DNA from: Apiospora phragmitis | Taxonomy: Eukaryota > Ascomycota > Sordariomycetes > Amphisphaeriales > Apiosporaceae | Direction of reading: 5' to 3' | DNA length: 64,000 nucleotides | Assembly: GCA_038363925.1 (NCBI GenBank) | Contig: JAQQWL010000005.1 | Coordinates: 1,674,001 to 1,738,000 of the forward strand | Shown: positions 25,108-37,120 of the stretch, in pieces | Numbering within the stretch: the stretch's first letter is position 1 | Layout of the letters: every line of letters begins with the position of its first letter | Program-made: the position numbers and the translations under genes | The notes under the pieces: model-generated | What the model saw: the letters and a program-made list of their open reading frames with translations, nothing else | Told to the model about the DNA's origin: nothing | The model's database searches: none

Positions 25108-26517
25108 CTACTTCTTCAGGACAGCATCGTAGACGCTGAAGAGACCTGTGACGGCGGTGCCGACCAAGACACCTTTCCAGCCACCGTAGACTGCGCCGTT
25201 GACTCGCGCAATCGATTCTTGGTCGAACCAGCCGCCAAAAGTGACGTTCTGTCCATAGACCACAAAGGAGAGCAGGGCTTTCACAATGCTGAAGGTCATC
25301 GGGTCGACAGTGTAGTCAGGAGAAGGGTTCGCTTGGCGGCTGGTGCGACGACCAGACTGATGATTCACAGACAGGTTGAAAAAGTAACCGAACAGAGTAG
25401 GGAGAATGGCGCTGGTGCAGGCCCATAGGAAGGCAGGCGACCAGAAAGACGCGGTCAAGAGCAGGAACAGATCCGGGACCATAACAGGATAGTCCTTGGT
25501 ACCGAGGAGTTGGATAGCGGGAATGGTGAACGCATAGCGATCTGGCAGCACCTCGTGTCGCAAGAAGTATAGCTCGAAGATCGAGACGAGGGCCATCACA
25601 GCGTTTACAGAGGACAGGTATTCGCGCGTAGCGTGAGTTGCTTCCGTGACGCCAGACTCCTTGTAGATGGACGAGACGCGGTTCCTCACGGCGAGGGTCG
25701 AGCGGTCGACAGCGTCCACGACATCAGCCGGTGTGGCGGGCAACGGAATGCGGCTCGCAAGGGAGAGGGCACGGGCCGGCGTGTGGGCGACGGCTGTAGA
25801 GATGGCCTCGGGCTCCTCCTCCGACGATCTGACCAATGTTGTTAGTAAAACGCGCGCGTGCTGCGGATCCCGACGCGTGCCAGGCCCCGCGAACGGAGGG
25901 AGCTTCTGGACAACGCGCTGGCTTTTAAGACGGTAACTTACTCAGTCGCGGGCAGGGGCGCGATCGTAGGCCTCTCTTCAATCGCTTTGGTGAGTCTTCG
26001 CTTACTGACGCGGGGCTTGTCGTCTAAATCCCTCTTGATGGGCGACCCGGCCGCCCTGTTGCGACTCGAGAAGTACGGCGCGAACTTGGGGTCGGCCATG
26101 AACTGTGTCGAGTTTTCTGCAAGGTATTCGTCCAGGGCGAGCTCCAGCTCGGCCTTCTTGAAGGATTCATAGCTACATGATAGAGTTGAGTCAGCACGTG
26201 CCTTGCGTCGCGAGTTCTAGTGTCCAGGTGAGGTGCCGCCACGAGATTTCCTCGTGGTGCAACGGGCCCGCATTCCAAAGCAGAGGGGAGGATAGCTTTG
26301 ATGACGACAAAGGTGGGAGCTTCAGATCGCGTCACAATTGAAGAAAGAAAGTAAAAACGCGAGAAAAACTATTCCAAAACTCGAGAGTAGATGAAGTAAC
26401 AGCAAGGCGCAAGTCAATCTATCGCGTGTATACGTACTTTGTAAGTCCCGATTGTTGCGCGAGCTCTACGAGCTCTGCCTTTCGCTGCCGCTGCAGCCAG
26501 CTGTTCGCGCCGGACAT
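25108..26517 (-). CDS. SAP-like domain multi-pass membrane protein, fungal
   Basis: The model is complement of join(25108-25828, 25942-26172, 26438-26517), 343 residues, with clean GT-AG introns and no frameshift. Residues 1-50 (QRKAELVELAQQSGLTN, then FKKAELELALDEYL) resemble the helix-extension-helix of SAP/HeH/Rho-N modules, which bind nucleic acid or act as short helical hairpins. A basic linker (KRDLDDKPRVSKRRLTK) may serve nuclear targeting. The C-terminal 200 residues hold several hydrophobic segments, for example AVMALVSIFELYFL, PDLFLLLTASFW and ACTSAILPTLFGYFF. A SAP/HeH domain joined to membrane segments recalls inner nuclear membrane proteins, but that role is inference. I do not recognise a named gene. 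Confidence 0.75.
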
Positions 26518-27511
26518 TGCGAAGAGCTTGGGAAGGGAGAAAAATATATGGTAACTGGTATAACTATGGTCGCGTGACAGCGGCGACCAAGATGCAATGG
26601 TTCTTGAAAGAATATAGCAGATTGGTTCGTGATGAACTGGGGGAGAGATGCTGATGGAGAAAAGACTTGATAGGTGTGTATACTTGATCAAGGGGGTGTG
26701 CAGTGCGTTCGGGGTGTAGTAGGGACAGGAACGGGAAGGCTAGTAGGCAGGCAATAAGTGGAGGGGTGTTGTTTATGTTTTCTGCCCCGGGCGGGCTTTC
26801 GTGTCAGTCAGTGTTGATTTGGGGGCAAGCAGGCGAAAAGCTGGGGGGAGGTTCGCCGGTTTGGTGATGGGATTGGGCGTTGGTGCTTGGCACTGCTGGC
26901 GTGCCCCACGACAGCAAATCCGCCGAGTTTGGGTGGCTCCAGACAGCTCACCTCCCTCCACTTTCTCTAGAGACTCTTTAGCACCGGCAAGCAAGCGCAG
27001 ATCCTCCACACCTGCTGCTTGTCAGGGGACCAAAAGAGGGGTCCCGAAAGCCTGAAGCTTTGCGAATTGCACCCTTTGGTCAACACCTGCCCATGCAGGG
27101 GACCAACAGTACATTCTTAATCAGCGTTGCAGTCTTTCCTTTGCCTAAAATGCATCATTGTTACATACATGTAGAGTTGACATGTATCGACTTGTTCATC
27201 GCAAACAAAAGAAGCCTATGCCAAAGTGGGAGACAGGATGGAGAACTTGCGATTGTTGGAAATGGAATCACTGGAGCGACTGAGACATGTTGACACAACC
27301 TTTCATCACATGAGCAGGTAATTGCTCGGCAAGTATATCTGACCTGCCTACTCCAACCTTATATAGTTACATTAGCATTAAAGTCTATCAAGTCGATGCT
27401 ACCCTAACTGGATGTTCAGTCCCTTATCGATATAGGATGATGCAATCAATTAAAGTTACGTAGATCTTGTTTTTTTTCTATCCGAACTTCCAAGATGCTC
27501 GCTCTCTTCTA
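26518..27511. other. 1-kb intergenic region
   Basis: It holds the upstream region of the SAP-like membrane protein gene and the 3' side of the P450 gene. Composition changes from GC-rich (26760-27050) to AT-rich (27120-27480). No gene is supported. Confidence 0.5.
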
Positions 27512-29633
27512 TCATGAATCCATCCGGTCCACAAACCTCTCCTGCCCCTTAGGCACGAGCCGGATCGGAACGAATTTGTTCCCGTGTAGCTTTAGCGTCA
27601 GCAAGCTGGACGCGCTCGCGATCACCTTGCGCGAGCTGTCCTGCGCCTTCCGGTAGACCGCGGCGCGCCGCGTCCGGTCCATGGCCTCGACCTCGGCGTC
27701 GCTCGCCCACTCGTCGACCGCGAGCTCGAGGCTGTACCTCTGGAAGATGACGCTGAGGGCCGAGATGAGCTCGACCTGCGCGAGCCGCCGGCCCAGGCAC
27801 GACCGCGCCCCGTCCGAGAAGGGGATGTAGGACCCCCGCACGGGGCGGAACAGCTGCGCGCTCGTGTCGGGGCCCTCGAACCCGCCGTAGTTCTCCGTGT
27901 CCGCGCCCTCGACTTCCGCGCTGTCGGTATTATCGCCGTCGACGCCCTCCTCCGCCTTCCGGTACCACCGCTCGGGCACGAAGTCGTGGATGTCGCTGTC
28001 GCCGTCGTGGCCCGCGACCTTGCTCGGCTTCGTGGGCCAGTAGCGCGGGTTGCGCTGGACGGCTGTGGCCACCAGGCCAATGTGCATGTCTTTTGGTAGG
28101 TGGTATTTCTCGCCGTCCTTGACGATCACCTGGTCGTTGCTCGCGACCTCCTTCGGAATGTCCACGACGGGCGGCATCATCCGCAACATCTCGTTCATGC
28201 AAGCTCCCGCCATGGAGGCCATCAGAGCGTTGACGCTCGATTCGTAATCCCACGAACGCGGATCCGTGTCGCCGAAGATGTTGGCGATATCCCGCTGCAG
28301 GAGTTCTCGGGCCGCAGGGTTGTTCGCCAGCTCCAGCAGCAGGAAGTGTATTGTATTAGCAGTCGTCTCGTGTCCGGCGACGATCATAATGAACGCGTTG
28401 CCGGTAATTTCACTGTCCGACAGCTTGGGAAGTTTGCTGCCCTTTTTCGAAGTCGTGTCCTCGCCGTAGCTTGTCCTGGCAAGCTGCCCCATGATATCCA
28501 TTCCGATTTCTTTGTCGCCGTTCTTGACGTCGTCAATCTTGTCATGTAGGAATTCGTCTAGATACTTGACAAAATTGTCTTCTGCTTCGGCAGCGACTTT
28601 AGTAGCCTTGAAAGGGAGATGCTCTAGTTGATAAAACGTCAGCCTCGTTCGTAAACGATTTTCACAATTTCGACTTACTCAACAACCACCTGGGTGTGAG
28701 GAGGAGAAGCAGGATCTTCTCCAACGTCATCTCCAGAGATTGCGTGAAGTTGAGGGTATGTCCTGCGGGTGGCTCCAAGGCGGCATATTTGGCTTGCCGG
28801 GCATCCGCATCCGGTGGCAGCGACTGCCCCGGCCAAAGCAGTCGGAGCCCGAAGCCGACATAGCCGATAATGTGCAACATGAGGGCCATGGTGTCGTGCT
28901 CCACCGTCTTGATGGTTCTGTTTCCTTGGCCGTCGGCCCCCAGCCACTGGTCGATCATCCCCTGCGTCTGCTTGATCGACTCGGCGAACACGAGCGCGGC
29001 ATTCTTCTCGTTGAAGGAGGCGGCGGTGACCTTCCTGTGGTTCTTCCATACGGCTCCCTCCGTCGCGAGGACGCTTTCGCCGTACAGGGACAGAATCTTA
29101 TAGACCTGGACCGGCTTGGGGGAAAGCCTCGCGCTTGGATGTGACTTGATGGATCACCTCAGCGTTGGCGGTGTAAAGGATGAGTTTGTCAGGGCAGGCG
29201 ACTAAGAATACATCGCCCAGTTTCTCAAACACCCGGTAGTTGTCCCGGAAATGCCAATCCGGCATCAAGACCCTGCAAATGTCAGTATATAACACGATAT
29301 AAGTATATGTGATTGACCAGGTGTATATAACATACGGCATCACATCTTCCCAATATTTGCGGGGTAGCAGCATGAACAGGCGCTTCCAGAAAGGAAACAT
29401 CTGCGCAATGGGACTGTGGGGACTAAAAGCTGTATATTTCAGGAGAGGTCAGTTTTCTTCCGAATGGGCTGCTAGGCCACCCCTGCGTGCGCGCGAAGAT
29501 AGAACTCACGAACTACATGGTAGGGAAGCCCGGTGCGCTTCGCTTTAGCGACATTCCCTGCCAGGGCAGAGACGTAGCGATATACGCCGTACCCTATAGC
29601 TGCGAGGAACAGCAACAGAAACGACGATGCCAT
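27512..29633 (-). CDS. Cytochrome P450 monooxygenase (one frameshift)
   Basis: The model is complement of join(27512-28623, 28679-29272, 29336-29429, 29510-29633), about 640 residues. All introns are GT-AG and 55-80 bp. An N-terminal membrane anchor (SSFLLLFLAAIGYGVY) indicates a microsomal enzyme. P450 landmarks in order are the I-helix AGHETT, the K-helix EMLR (ExxR), VPERW, and the heme-binding FSDGARSCLGRR with the axial Cys. An acidic insertion of about 30 residues lies between VPERW and the heme loop. These enzymes insert oxygen using NADPH-P450 reductase; the substrate cannot be told. The frame breaks in the G run 29118-29122 (five on +, four needed), where KREAFPKPVQVYK should continue. 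It lies far from the 52-60 kb accessory genes, so a shared pathway is not implied. Confidence 0.9.
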
Positions 29634-31170
29634 CTTGGGGGGGGGGAGAAGAGAACCAATGGCTTTTCTCGCCCAAACTAGCTACTAAGTGAATAACGAG
29701 AAAGTGAAATAAAGGGAGAATGTCGAAAACCAGAGAAAACGGCCAGCTGGTGTGTCGCATTCGAGACGGAACGACGACAACTTTTAGGGGTGTCCACCGG
29801 TTCCGTGTTTCAAGTTACACTGGGACTTGATGCGGGTCGATCCTATGAGCTTCATGAGCGCAAGAGGAAGAGAGAAAAAGCAACATACATAGCCATTCGC
29901 CTCCCCAGAAAGGGGAAGGGAGGCGGCAAGGTTTGGAGCGAGCTCCATCCCCGGGATCCCAAGCTACGTTGCGCCGGTTCGCAGTAGCTCAATGCGGCCA
30001 GCCATGCATTCATTGTTGGCTCAGCCGTCTTTTTTTTCACCCTTTGTCATTAATGAGGGCTTTGTCAGACTGGAGACACTAATGGCCGCTTCACCCTGCT
30101 CGGAGTCAGGACCAGCCGTGCACTAGGATGGCTGTTTGATCCACTAACACCATCTTCACAGCCATGGCTGGTGTGCACGTCATCGGCCAGTGTAATGTAC
30201 TGTAATACCCAGCTCGCTAAGCCAAGCCAGTGAGAGCCCATACATATGTAGCAGCGGGATGTCTACATACCTATTCGGATAATGCCCATCTACCCGATAA
30301 ATAAAATGACCAAAGCCGAGTCCTGAGCAAGAGACTCCGCCGCGGGCAAGGGCGCTTAAGAAACAAAGACATGGTACGGGCAATTACATGGGCTTATAGG
30401 GCTATGCCTATCTATCGGGCTTTATAATTACGTAGTACAAGCAGTCAAATTATAGCAACAGCTCCCTCTATGTAAGTCTGTCGGTCAAATAACCTTAATT
30501 CCATGCAATGCACCAGTAATAACATCCATGTAGACTGGACGAACCGTTGTCCTGGATTTTAAGTCCAGGGAACCTAAAGTAGAACCAGAAATAGATATGC
30601 ACTAGTATATACAGACGAACCTTGAATGCGAGTATACCTTCACTGCTTAAGAGGTTGTCGTGCGCAATATTATCCCCAGGACAACACGAGGTTTATCCAC
30701 TGCTGTTCTAATCAGGGCCATATTCCACGTGCAAGGTCGCACGCATATTGGCGGCACGAAGTGAGGGCGAAGAGTATTTGCTACAAACGGTGTCACCGAT
30801 TGACTTATCCGAGTAGAAGCCAGGTAGGTACCCAAACATGCTGTCGGATCGGCGACAGCTGGACGCCGCCAATCGAAGTTCTCGGCACTGCAATCAACCC
30901 AACGTTCAATCAATTCGCACAACTCCAGGGCACGTCACATCTTACCTGACCCAACAGCGCACTAATACATGACCTCAGCTTGCTCTATGCTCGGGTAATA
31001 CTAACCTGCCCTCATCTAGACCTCGTATTTTGGTGACAAATATATTCTTTTTCTTTTTCGTTTTCTTTCCTTCTTCCCCTTCGCTATCAGGTCAGTTTCT
31101 TGGGTAAACAAACGGTGGCCAGGCGGTGGCAAAACAGTCATACGTTCGTTCGTTCATTCGTTCCGACAAC
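29634..31170. other. 1.5-kb divergent intergenic region
   Basis: It separates the divergent P450 (-) and NSUN-like (+) genes and must carry both promoters. A pyrimidine-rich stretch at 31045-31085 lies 85-125 bp upstream of the NSUN-like start, a common fungal promoter/leader feature. No gene is supported. Confidence 0.5.
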
Positions 31171-32397
31171 ATGCCTGGCCTAACCAAAGCCCAGCTCAAG
31201 CTGGTCGAGGCCGCAGAGCACTCCTTTGACCGCACCTATGCTGCACAGTACGGCGAGGAACGGTGGAAAAACTCATTGCGTCCTGCCTTACTGAAGAACA
31301 CGAGATATGCCATGCTTGTGAACAGATACCAGGCAGCTGAAATCCCTAACGGCGGCGTGTTCACCGATGATGACAGGGAGAACCTACAGGCGATTGACTT
31401 CTTCCCTCCTCCCGACGGCAAAGGTTCAGCCTCACCCACCTCTACAGTGAACCAACAACCGCCGCGCCTGATTGCATACAAGAGAGGTGACCTAGTTGTA
31501 GACGCCTCCCAGCAGCAACAGCAGCATCCCGTCTCTGCTGATGAGCCCTTCCCGCCCCCCAAGGTGACTATAGCCCAGGATGGCTCCAAGGGGCTAATGA
31601 CACACTGGAATCTGGATGCCGTGTCGCTCCTCCCCCGTCCGCTTACTCAACCCAGTCCCGTGCGACAAGGTCCTGGACCTCTGCGCCGCGCCCGGCGGCA
31701 AGAGCCTCGCGCTGGCGCAGCTCCTCCGCCTGCCCACCATCGACAACCCGGACGCGCCCACCCGGACGCGCCCACCCTGGCGGGCGGCTGCCTGCACAGC
31801 AACGAGGTGGACAGCGCGCGCCACAAGCGCCTGGCGGCCAACCTGGAAGCATACCTGCCCGCGGCGCTCCTCCAGCGGGGCGACGTGAAGGTCCTGAAAC
31901 TGGACGGCGCCGACCCGCTGGCCACCTTCTCGCTGCCCCGCCGCGCGGGGGGCTACGACAAGGTGCTGCTCGACGCGCCGTGCTCGAGCGAGCGGCATGT
32001 ACTGCACGCGCACGTGCGGGCGCGGCAGGCGGGCCGGATCGCTGACGAGATGGCGCTCTGGCGCTCGGGGCAGTCCAAGAAGACGGCCAAGGTCCAGGCC
32101 GCGCTGCTCATGACGGCGCTCCGCGCCGTGAAGGTCGGCGGGCGGGTCGTCTACGCCACGTGCTCGCTCAGCTGCGAAGAGAACGACGGGGTCGTTGAGA
32201 AGGGCCGGGAGCCCGTGCAGAAGGACAGGAAGAAGCTCGGGATCAAGTGGGATGTTCGGGTCGTGCGGGAAGAAGAAGAGATGCTAGACAGCTGGGCGGA
32301 GCGGACAAAACATGGCTGGATCGTGCTGCCTGATCACCCGAGTGGAGGAAGATGGGGGCCGCTGTTCTTCGCCATCCTCGAGAAGATCCCAGCCTGA
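31171..32397 (+). CDS. NSUN3/4-like RNA cytosine-C5 methyltransferase (compensated frameshifts)
   Basis: The gene is a single exon starting at ATG 31171 (MPGLTKAQLKLVEAAE). An upstream GTG at 31126 is not a valid start. Family motifs are PVRLLNPVPCDKVLDLCAAPGGKS (SAM motif I, quoted in part), DAPCSSERH (motif IV Cys) and TCSLSCEEN (motif VI catalytic Cys). This matches NOL1/NOP2/Sun-type m5C RNA methylases, nearest the NSUN3/NSUN4 group that acts on mitochondrial RNA. The DNA reads open end to end (408 residues), yet motif I is out of frame in that reading. A surplus C in 31632-31636 shifts the frame, and a 14-bp tandem duplication (31747-31760 and 31761-31774) shifts it back. Removing both gives a normal protein of about 403 residues. 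Confidence 0.85.
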   Translation: MPGLTKAQLKLVEAAEHSFDRTYAAQYGEERWKNSLRPALLKNTRYAMLVNRYQAAEIPNGGVFTDDDRENLQAIDFFPPPDGKGSASPTSTVNQQPPRLIAYKRGDLVVDASQQQQQHPVSADEPFPPPKVTIAQDGSKGLMTHWNLDAVSLLPRPLTQPSPVRQGPGPLRRARRQEPRAGAAPPPAHHRQPGRAHPDAPTLAGGCLHSNEVDSARHKRLAANLEAYLPAALLQRGDVKVLKLDGADPLATFSLPRRAGGYDKVLLDAPCSSERHVLHAHVRARQAGRIADEMALWRSGQSKKTAKVQAALLMTALRAVKVGGRVVYATCSLSCEENDGVVEKGREPVQKDRKKLGIKWDVRVVREEEEMLDSWAERTKHGWIVLPDHPSGGRWGPLFFAILEKIPA

Positions 32398-33007
32398 CGG
32401 GCGATTTGCCAGCCGGATTTACTCCCACGTACAACAGGTAGTTGGTTGATGCTACACTCATAGAATCTCATACATATGCAATGCCGTACTATGCACCTTA
32501 CTCTGGTGAATGTATCATATATTTGTCTTCAATAGGACTGCGGCATCCTACTCGCTTCAGGGCTTTTGTTGAAAGCCCGCAGGTATGTTTCCAGAGACAG
32601 CTCCGAATCAAATCTACATTAAAAACAGGAGTCCGATTGGAATCAAGATTGCGTTTTTCTGAACTGCCCTGATCCCTACCACCCGCATACGTACATAAAG
32701 TGGAAGTCAATATCTCGGGGGCCTATCGGGAGCAACCGGCACCCCCAAAGCGGATAGAGGGCGGGGGGTCCTCGCAAAACAAAAGAGAGCGAGGAGTAGT
32801 GGAGTGGGCCTTCTTCGGCTCAAGCAATTGATCACAAGGTGGAAGCTCTCCAGCCGCGGAGTAAAACACCGATCTTATTCAAACGCCCCGGTCGTACGCC
32901 CTATAAGCAACAGCTAAGCTTACATACACGATTGGTGCGGCCCCTCCTTCATCCAGCTCAAATGATCGCATGTATATAAAGCCTCGATTTATCCCGTCCC
33001 GCTCGTC
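32398..33007. other. 0.6-kb intergenic region
   Basis: It is the spacer between two + strand genes. A TATATAAAG element at 32972-32980 lies about 30 bp upstream of the YCII gene ATG. No gene is seen. Confidence 0.5.
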
Positions 33008-33891
33008 ATGCCTCCTTCTCCAATGACGGCAGCGCCCCATCGCTTCTTCACCCCCAGATCTCTCATCGGTATTACCCCACGCCGCCTAGTGTACACCACA
33101 TCGACGTTCCACTCATCTGGTATTCGAACCTTCACCCCGTCATTCTCTCTACTCCCTTTCTTCACTACCAGCTGGAGTAGTAGTCGTAGTAGCAACAGCC
33201 GTTTCGTATCACGCCGCGCCATGTCGTCATCATCAGCAGCACCAGCGAAACCGGCCATCACGGCGCCACCGCCGGGCAAGTTCGAGTTCCTCGTCGTGAT
33301 CCCGGACAAGCCCGGGATGCAGGCCAAGCGGCTGGAGGTGCGGCCCAAGCACTTTGAGGGGCTCACGAAGCACATCGAGTCCGGCACCATGAAGATGGGT
33401 GGTGAGTGAGCTTTTTTCCTCTTCGTTCTTTTTCTCATTGATCTTCGTGGATGACAGCAGACTGAAACACACAACAGGCGCGGCTCTCGGCGCGGTGCCT
33501 CAGGGCGTTGATCCCACGAAATGGGACTTCGCTGGCAGCACCGTGGTAATGGTTGCCGAGTCCGTGGAGGAAGTCAGAGCACTGCTCGAGAAAGACATAT
33601 ACACCACGAGCGGTGTGTGGGACATGGAAAAGGTATGTATTAAGAAACTTGTCTACCCACCATCTCATCCCACGCCCATCGTTCTACGATTAATAGCCAG
33701 CCCTTTCTTTTGAGGAAACCAGTTGCTAACACTTATATCTAGGCTCAGATATGGCCTGTAAGTTAGACGGCAGAAGGGCCGCCTGTCCCTCCAACCTCCA
33801 ACCTGAATCGGAAATGGGTGAGCCTTGAAGAATATTAGAAGCGCCTACTAACTTCTGCACACAGGTCAAGCTCGCGTTCCGGTACCCCTGA
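33008..33891 (+). CDS. YCII-like domain protein, probably mitochondrial
   Basis: The model is join(33008-33401, 33478-33632, 33743-33757, 33865-33891), 196 residues with no frameshift. The third exon is only 15 nt (AQIWP) and the last encodes VKLAFRYP. The core KFEFLVVIPDKPGMQAKRLEVRP through VVMVAESVEEVRALLEKDIY (quoted in pieces of the conserved run) is a YCII-type ferredoxin-like alpha/beta domain. Related bacterial proteins are small dimeric enzymes or ligand binders; the function in fungi is unknown. The first 71 residues are rich in Arg, Ser and Thr and poor in acidic residues, consistent with a mitochondrial presequence. Met72 (33221) is a possible alternative start for a cytosolic form. 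Confidence 0.85.
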
Positions 33892-34235
33892 GACACGGTA
33901 GCCATGGCTTTCATCTCTGAATAAGTTTTATTATGTCCAAATCCACGCTGCCGGGAATGGAATTATGGGGTATGGATATCATTCATACACTGATTATATC
34001 AGGAATACTGCCAATTCCCAAGACCGTTCCCTCGATTTTGTGAGGCGCATCCAGTGACTCCCAACCTCCCATGATATCGGAAATGCAAACGCTAGAATGA
34101 AGTGACTGTCTTCAATCGCCGATGATACTGTGTAGTATCATAAAGGTAGGCGCGCATCGTGCAACGACTACCTGTGAGCGGGGAACGACATCCGCATATT
34201 GCCCACGCTCTCGTGACCCCTTACTCTTGCCGAAG
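33892..34235. other. Intergenic, convergent 3' ends
   Basis: This 344-bp spacer lies between the convergent YCII-like (+) and DUF2408 (-) genes. Nothing else is seen. Confidence 0.5.
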
Positions 34236-35884
34236 TTACTCATTCTCGTCCTTACTATCAGGATTCTCTTGTTCGGCCATCTCTTCAGCCGCAACCCTCA
34301 GTTCATAGTTCAGATCGTAGCATTGGGAAAGCAATTCGGATACACTCCCTTGGCCTTCTGGGATATCACCGCTGACCATGAACTTCCCATCAACTCGAAG
34401 GTTGTCGATAGAATTGAGCTAAGAAGCCAAAAGGTTAGCAAATAAACCTGGAACGTCACGGAACACCACATACCTTCATGCTATATGGATAAAGCTCTCT
34501 CACGCTTGAGACGCCTCCATTATTCTGGACTTCTATTAAACAGCGTTTCAGTGTCTGAAGTTGATTGTAGATAGGCAGCAAGGCCTCCGAAACCGGCTCA
34601 GACGAAATCATTAGATGATAAATGTAGCCATAGCTTCGCCGGATAAGGTAGAGCAAGGTCTGCGGCCTGTCAGTAATCGCACAGCTACACTCATGCTTGT
34701 ACCACCTACACGTTGCACATAAAGATCGGCAGGTTGCCCCTTTGCGTCGACCCAGTTTCCATCGACCCGGTTTTCGTCAATCTTGTCAAGCTGTCGTTGG
34801 TAGTCGTAGAGGTCGGTTTCACGCAGAGACCAGGCCTGAGTGAGAGACAATTTGTCGAGCTCATTGCGTATGCCAGTTAACGTATTATATACGAACTTCC
34901 ACGCCTCTGGGAATTGGCCTCCCCTGGAATATTGTCAGTTGCGGTTCAAAAAGAAAAGTCGGTTGGACTACACTGACTTCTCCAGTACTATGTCGCTGTA
35001 CGTTTGGCAGCGCTCAAGTAAAGATACGACTTGCTCACTTCTTGCCAAAGGCTTGCCCTTTGGCCAACAAAATGACCGTCTACCATTTGCGATTCTATTT
35101 CCTTCAGCTGCGTCCGTAGCTTGTTTATATCCTCTGGCTTGAACTGCGAAGGGGTGGGTCAGAGCATGTTTCGACACAAGATTAGAATTGCTGAGGTACC
35201 TTGGGTTTGGTGTTGATGGCAGCCATCTGGCGCAAGATGGAGACCAGCCTCTCATGTGTTGGGATGATAGCTTCGTCGTACTCCTTTAACCTCTGCTTCA
35301 GCACGTCTAGGGTCTCCCGGCAACGATCAATCCGGCTGGAGAGTAGAGCCTCGAGAAACGGTGCTGGCTCCTTGGTCTTGGTATCGTTGACTATCTTGGA
35401 TAGTCGCTCTAGTGTATGTTCGATGCTGGCTAGATCCTTCGCCGAGAAGAGGTTCGCTTCGTCTAGGTGGTCGAGTAAACGCTTGATGGTCGATGTGAGT
35501 GAGTACGCTGCCGGTGCCTCGTTGTTGCGCCCAATCGTCATGAAGAACAAGGACAGAAGTTGAAAACAACTGTCAACGACCCGATCAACTGCCAGAAACA
35601 CCCATGTTAGTGTACAGCCGCAATACCCGAGAAGGGGCCATTCTGTGGGAGGCTCGGGGAAGGCGTTTACCTTGGTTTTCTTCCGACTTCTTGCCTGTCC
35701 TTACCAAGTTAAGCTGGCGCACCTGCTCGATAGTCTTTTCATACAACACCATGACATCTTGGGTGCGGACGTAGGTTGTCCGGTCGAGCTTCCGCAACTG
35801 CAGTTGATCGCGGATTGACATGAGCTCAGCTAGGATGCGCTTCTCGCCCTCATCTCTGGGGGCGGGAACCTTGGGCGTTTCCAT
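34236..35884 (-). CDS. DUF2408-type fungal protein (one frameshift)
   Basis: The model is complement of join(34236-34418, 34474-34659, 34710-34923, 34978-35143, 35200-35588, 35671-35884), about 450 residues. The start METPKVPAPRD is the first ATG; the upstream in-frame extension begins at GTG and is not used. The protein is mostly helical and hydrophilic. It has a conserved block VDRVVDSCFQLLSLFF with GRNNEAPAAYSLTSTIKRLL, and repeated helices such as FLEALLSSRIDRCRETLD. This resembles the fungal DUF2408 family, whose function is unknown. The frame breaks at 35062-35063 (minus CC should be CCC), where the sequence should read FVGPKGKPLARSEQ. The acidic C-terminus ends EQENPDSKDENE. All other splice joins keep frame. 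Confidence 0.72.
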
Positions 35885-37120
35885 GGTCTGTGTCGGGATA
35901 TAGACTCGAACTCGAGAGAGTTTCGGCTTAAGACGGAATTGTTGTTCGTAGAATGCTTTCACCGATTTGACAAAGAGCGAGCAAACAATAATGCAGATGA
36001 TGCCGGGAGAAAGTTTCACAGTCCCTCTTCGCAGTAGCGTACTCTGTATGCAGGACGCGAGGACTAATCAGGTAGATTGCAAGGCGCGTGGGCCGTTTCA
36101 ACTTCTCTAGAAAAGGGATACCTATATGATGGTGGTGGTGGTTTATGAGGATCAGCTGCAGTAAGCCAGGCTGTGCATAAGAGTGTCCAATGACGTGGAT
36201 TTGGAGAGACGTTGTATGTAGAGTGATGTTTAGATGTCCTTACGTGGGGGAGGAACAAGTAGCCAATCTGCTCGAAGCTAGGGGGGGGGTCTGCCTGGAG
36301 CTTCAGGGTGGAGTAGAGATTGGATGATCAGGACTACTAATAAAGTACGAGAATGTTCACGATGGCAATAGTTTGGGATAGTCTGGGTCTTCTAGGCAAG
36401 CTGCACGGGGTCTTGGTATTGGATTCCGCGACTTGACATCTGCACTCCTGTTGCTACCCTTCTGATTGATTGGCTCCTGCTCCTGCCCGCTGCTTCCCGT
36501 TGCCCGATAGGTTATATGTTGATTCGGGCAGTTCGGAATTCTTCCAGTAGAGACTGGACCCGAACAACTGTCATTACTCTATCTATCGCATGGGAAGGCG
36601 GGGAAGTTAAGCCATCAGGTGGGGCAATGATGATGATAGAGCAGCCAGCTTTGCTATTGCACTCAACATCCTAGTTAAGAAGCCGGGCAACCTAGCGAAT
36701 TCAAAAGATGCTGAATTGCCCAGGCTGGGCAGGATAAGGCGTGCGAAGTGCTAATGCTAATCATGGCAATGGTCGCGCGGGGTCTAGTGAAACCGCCCGG
36801 GGCTTCTTATTCGCTCACAAGATCTGGAAGGTCTGCACCCAATCAGAAAAAGCCGTAATTCATCAGCCCCACTCCAGCTTCTGTCAGCTGCAACATCGTT
36901 TGCCCGAAGCTCCGGCCACAAGCAAATGCACTTTCATGCCCGCTTAGGGTTGTTCGACCCTCTTTCTCAAAATTGTCCAGTGCTAGTCTCCATCCCGAAA
37001 AGTGACCTCTGACATCGGAGTCGTAAATCGCAAAACCAGCCCATCAGCGCCAGCAAGCAGAATTGCAACTCTCAACACACACCTTTTCTGCCCACCTCAC
37101 CAACAACCTCACATTTCACA
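35885..37120. other. 1.2-kb divergent intergenic region
   Basis: It lies between the DUF2408 gene (-) and the P1 gene (+) and holds both promoters. No reading frame or repeat of note is present. A run of nine G occurs near 36280-36288. Confidence 0.5.

Noticed and set aside
31126..31170. Upstream extension of the NSUN-like gene
   Set aside because: The extension starts with GTG, which is not used for nuclear initiation. The first ATG is 31171.
35885..36019. Hydrophobic N-terminal extension of the DUF2408 protein
   Set aside because: It starts at GTG and lies upstream of the first ATG. It is more likely 5' UTR read through.
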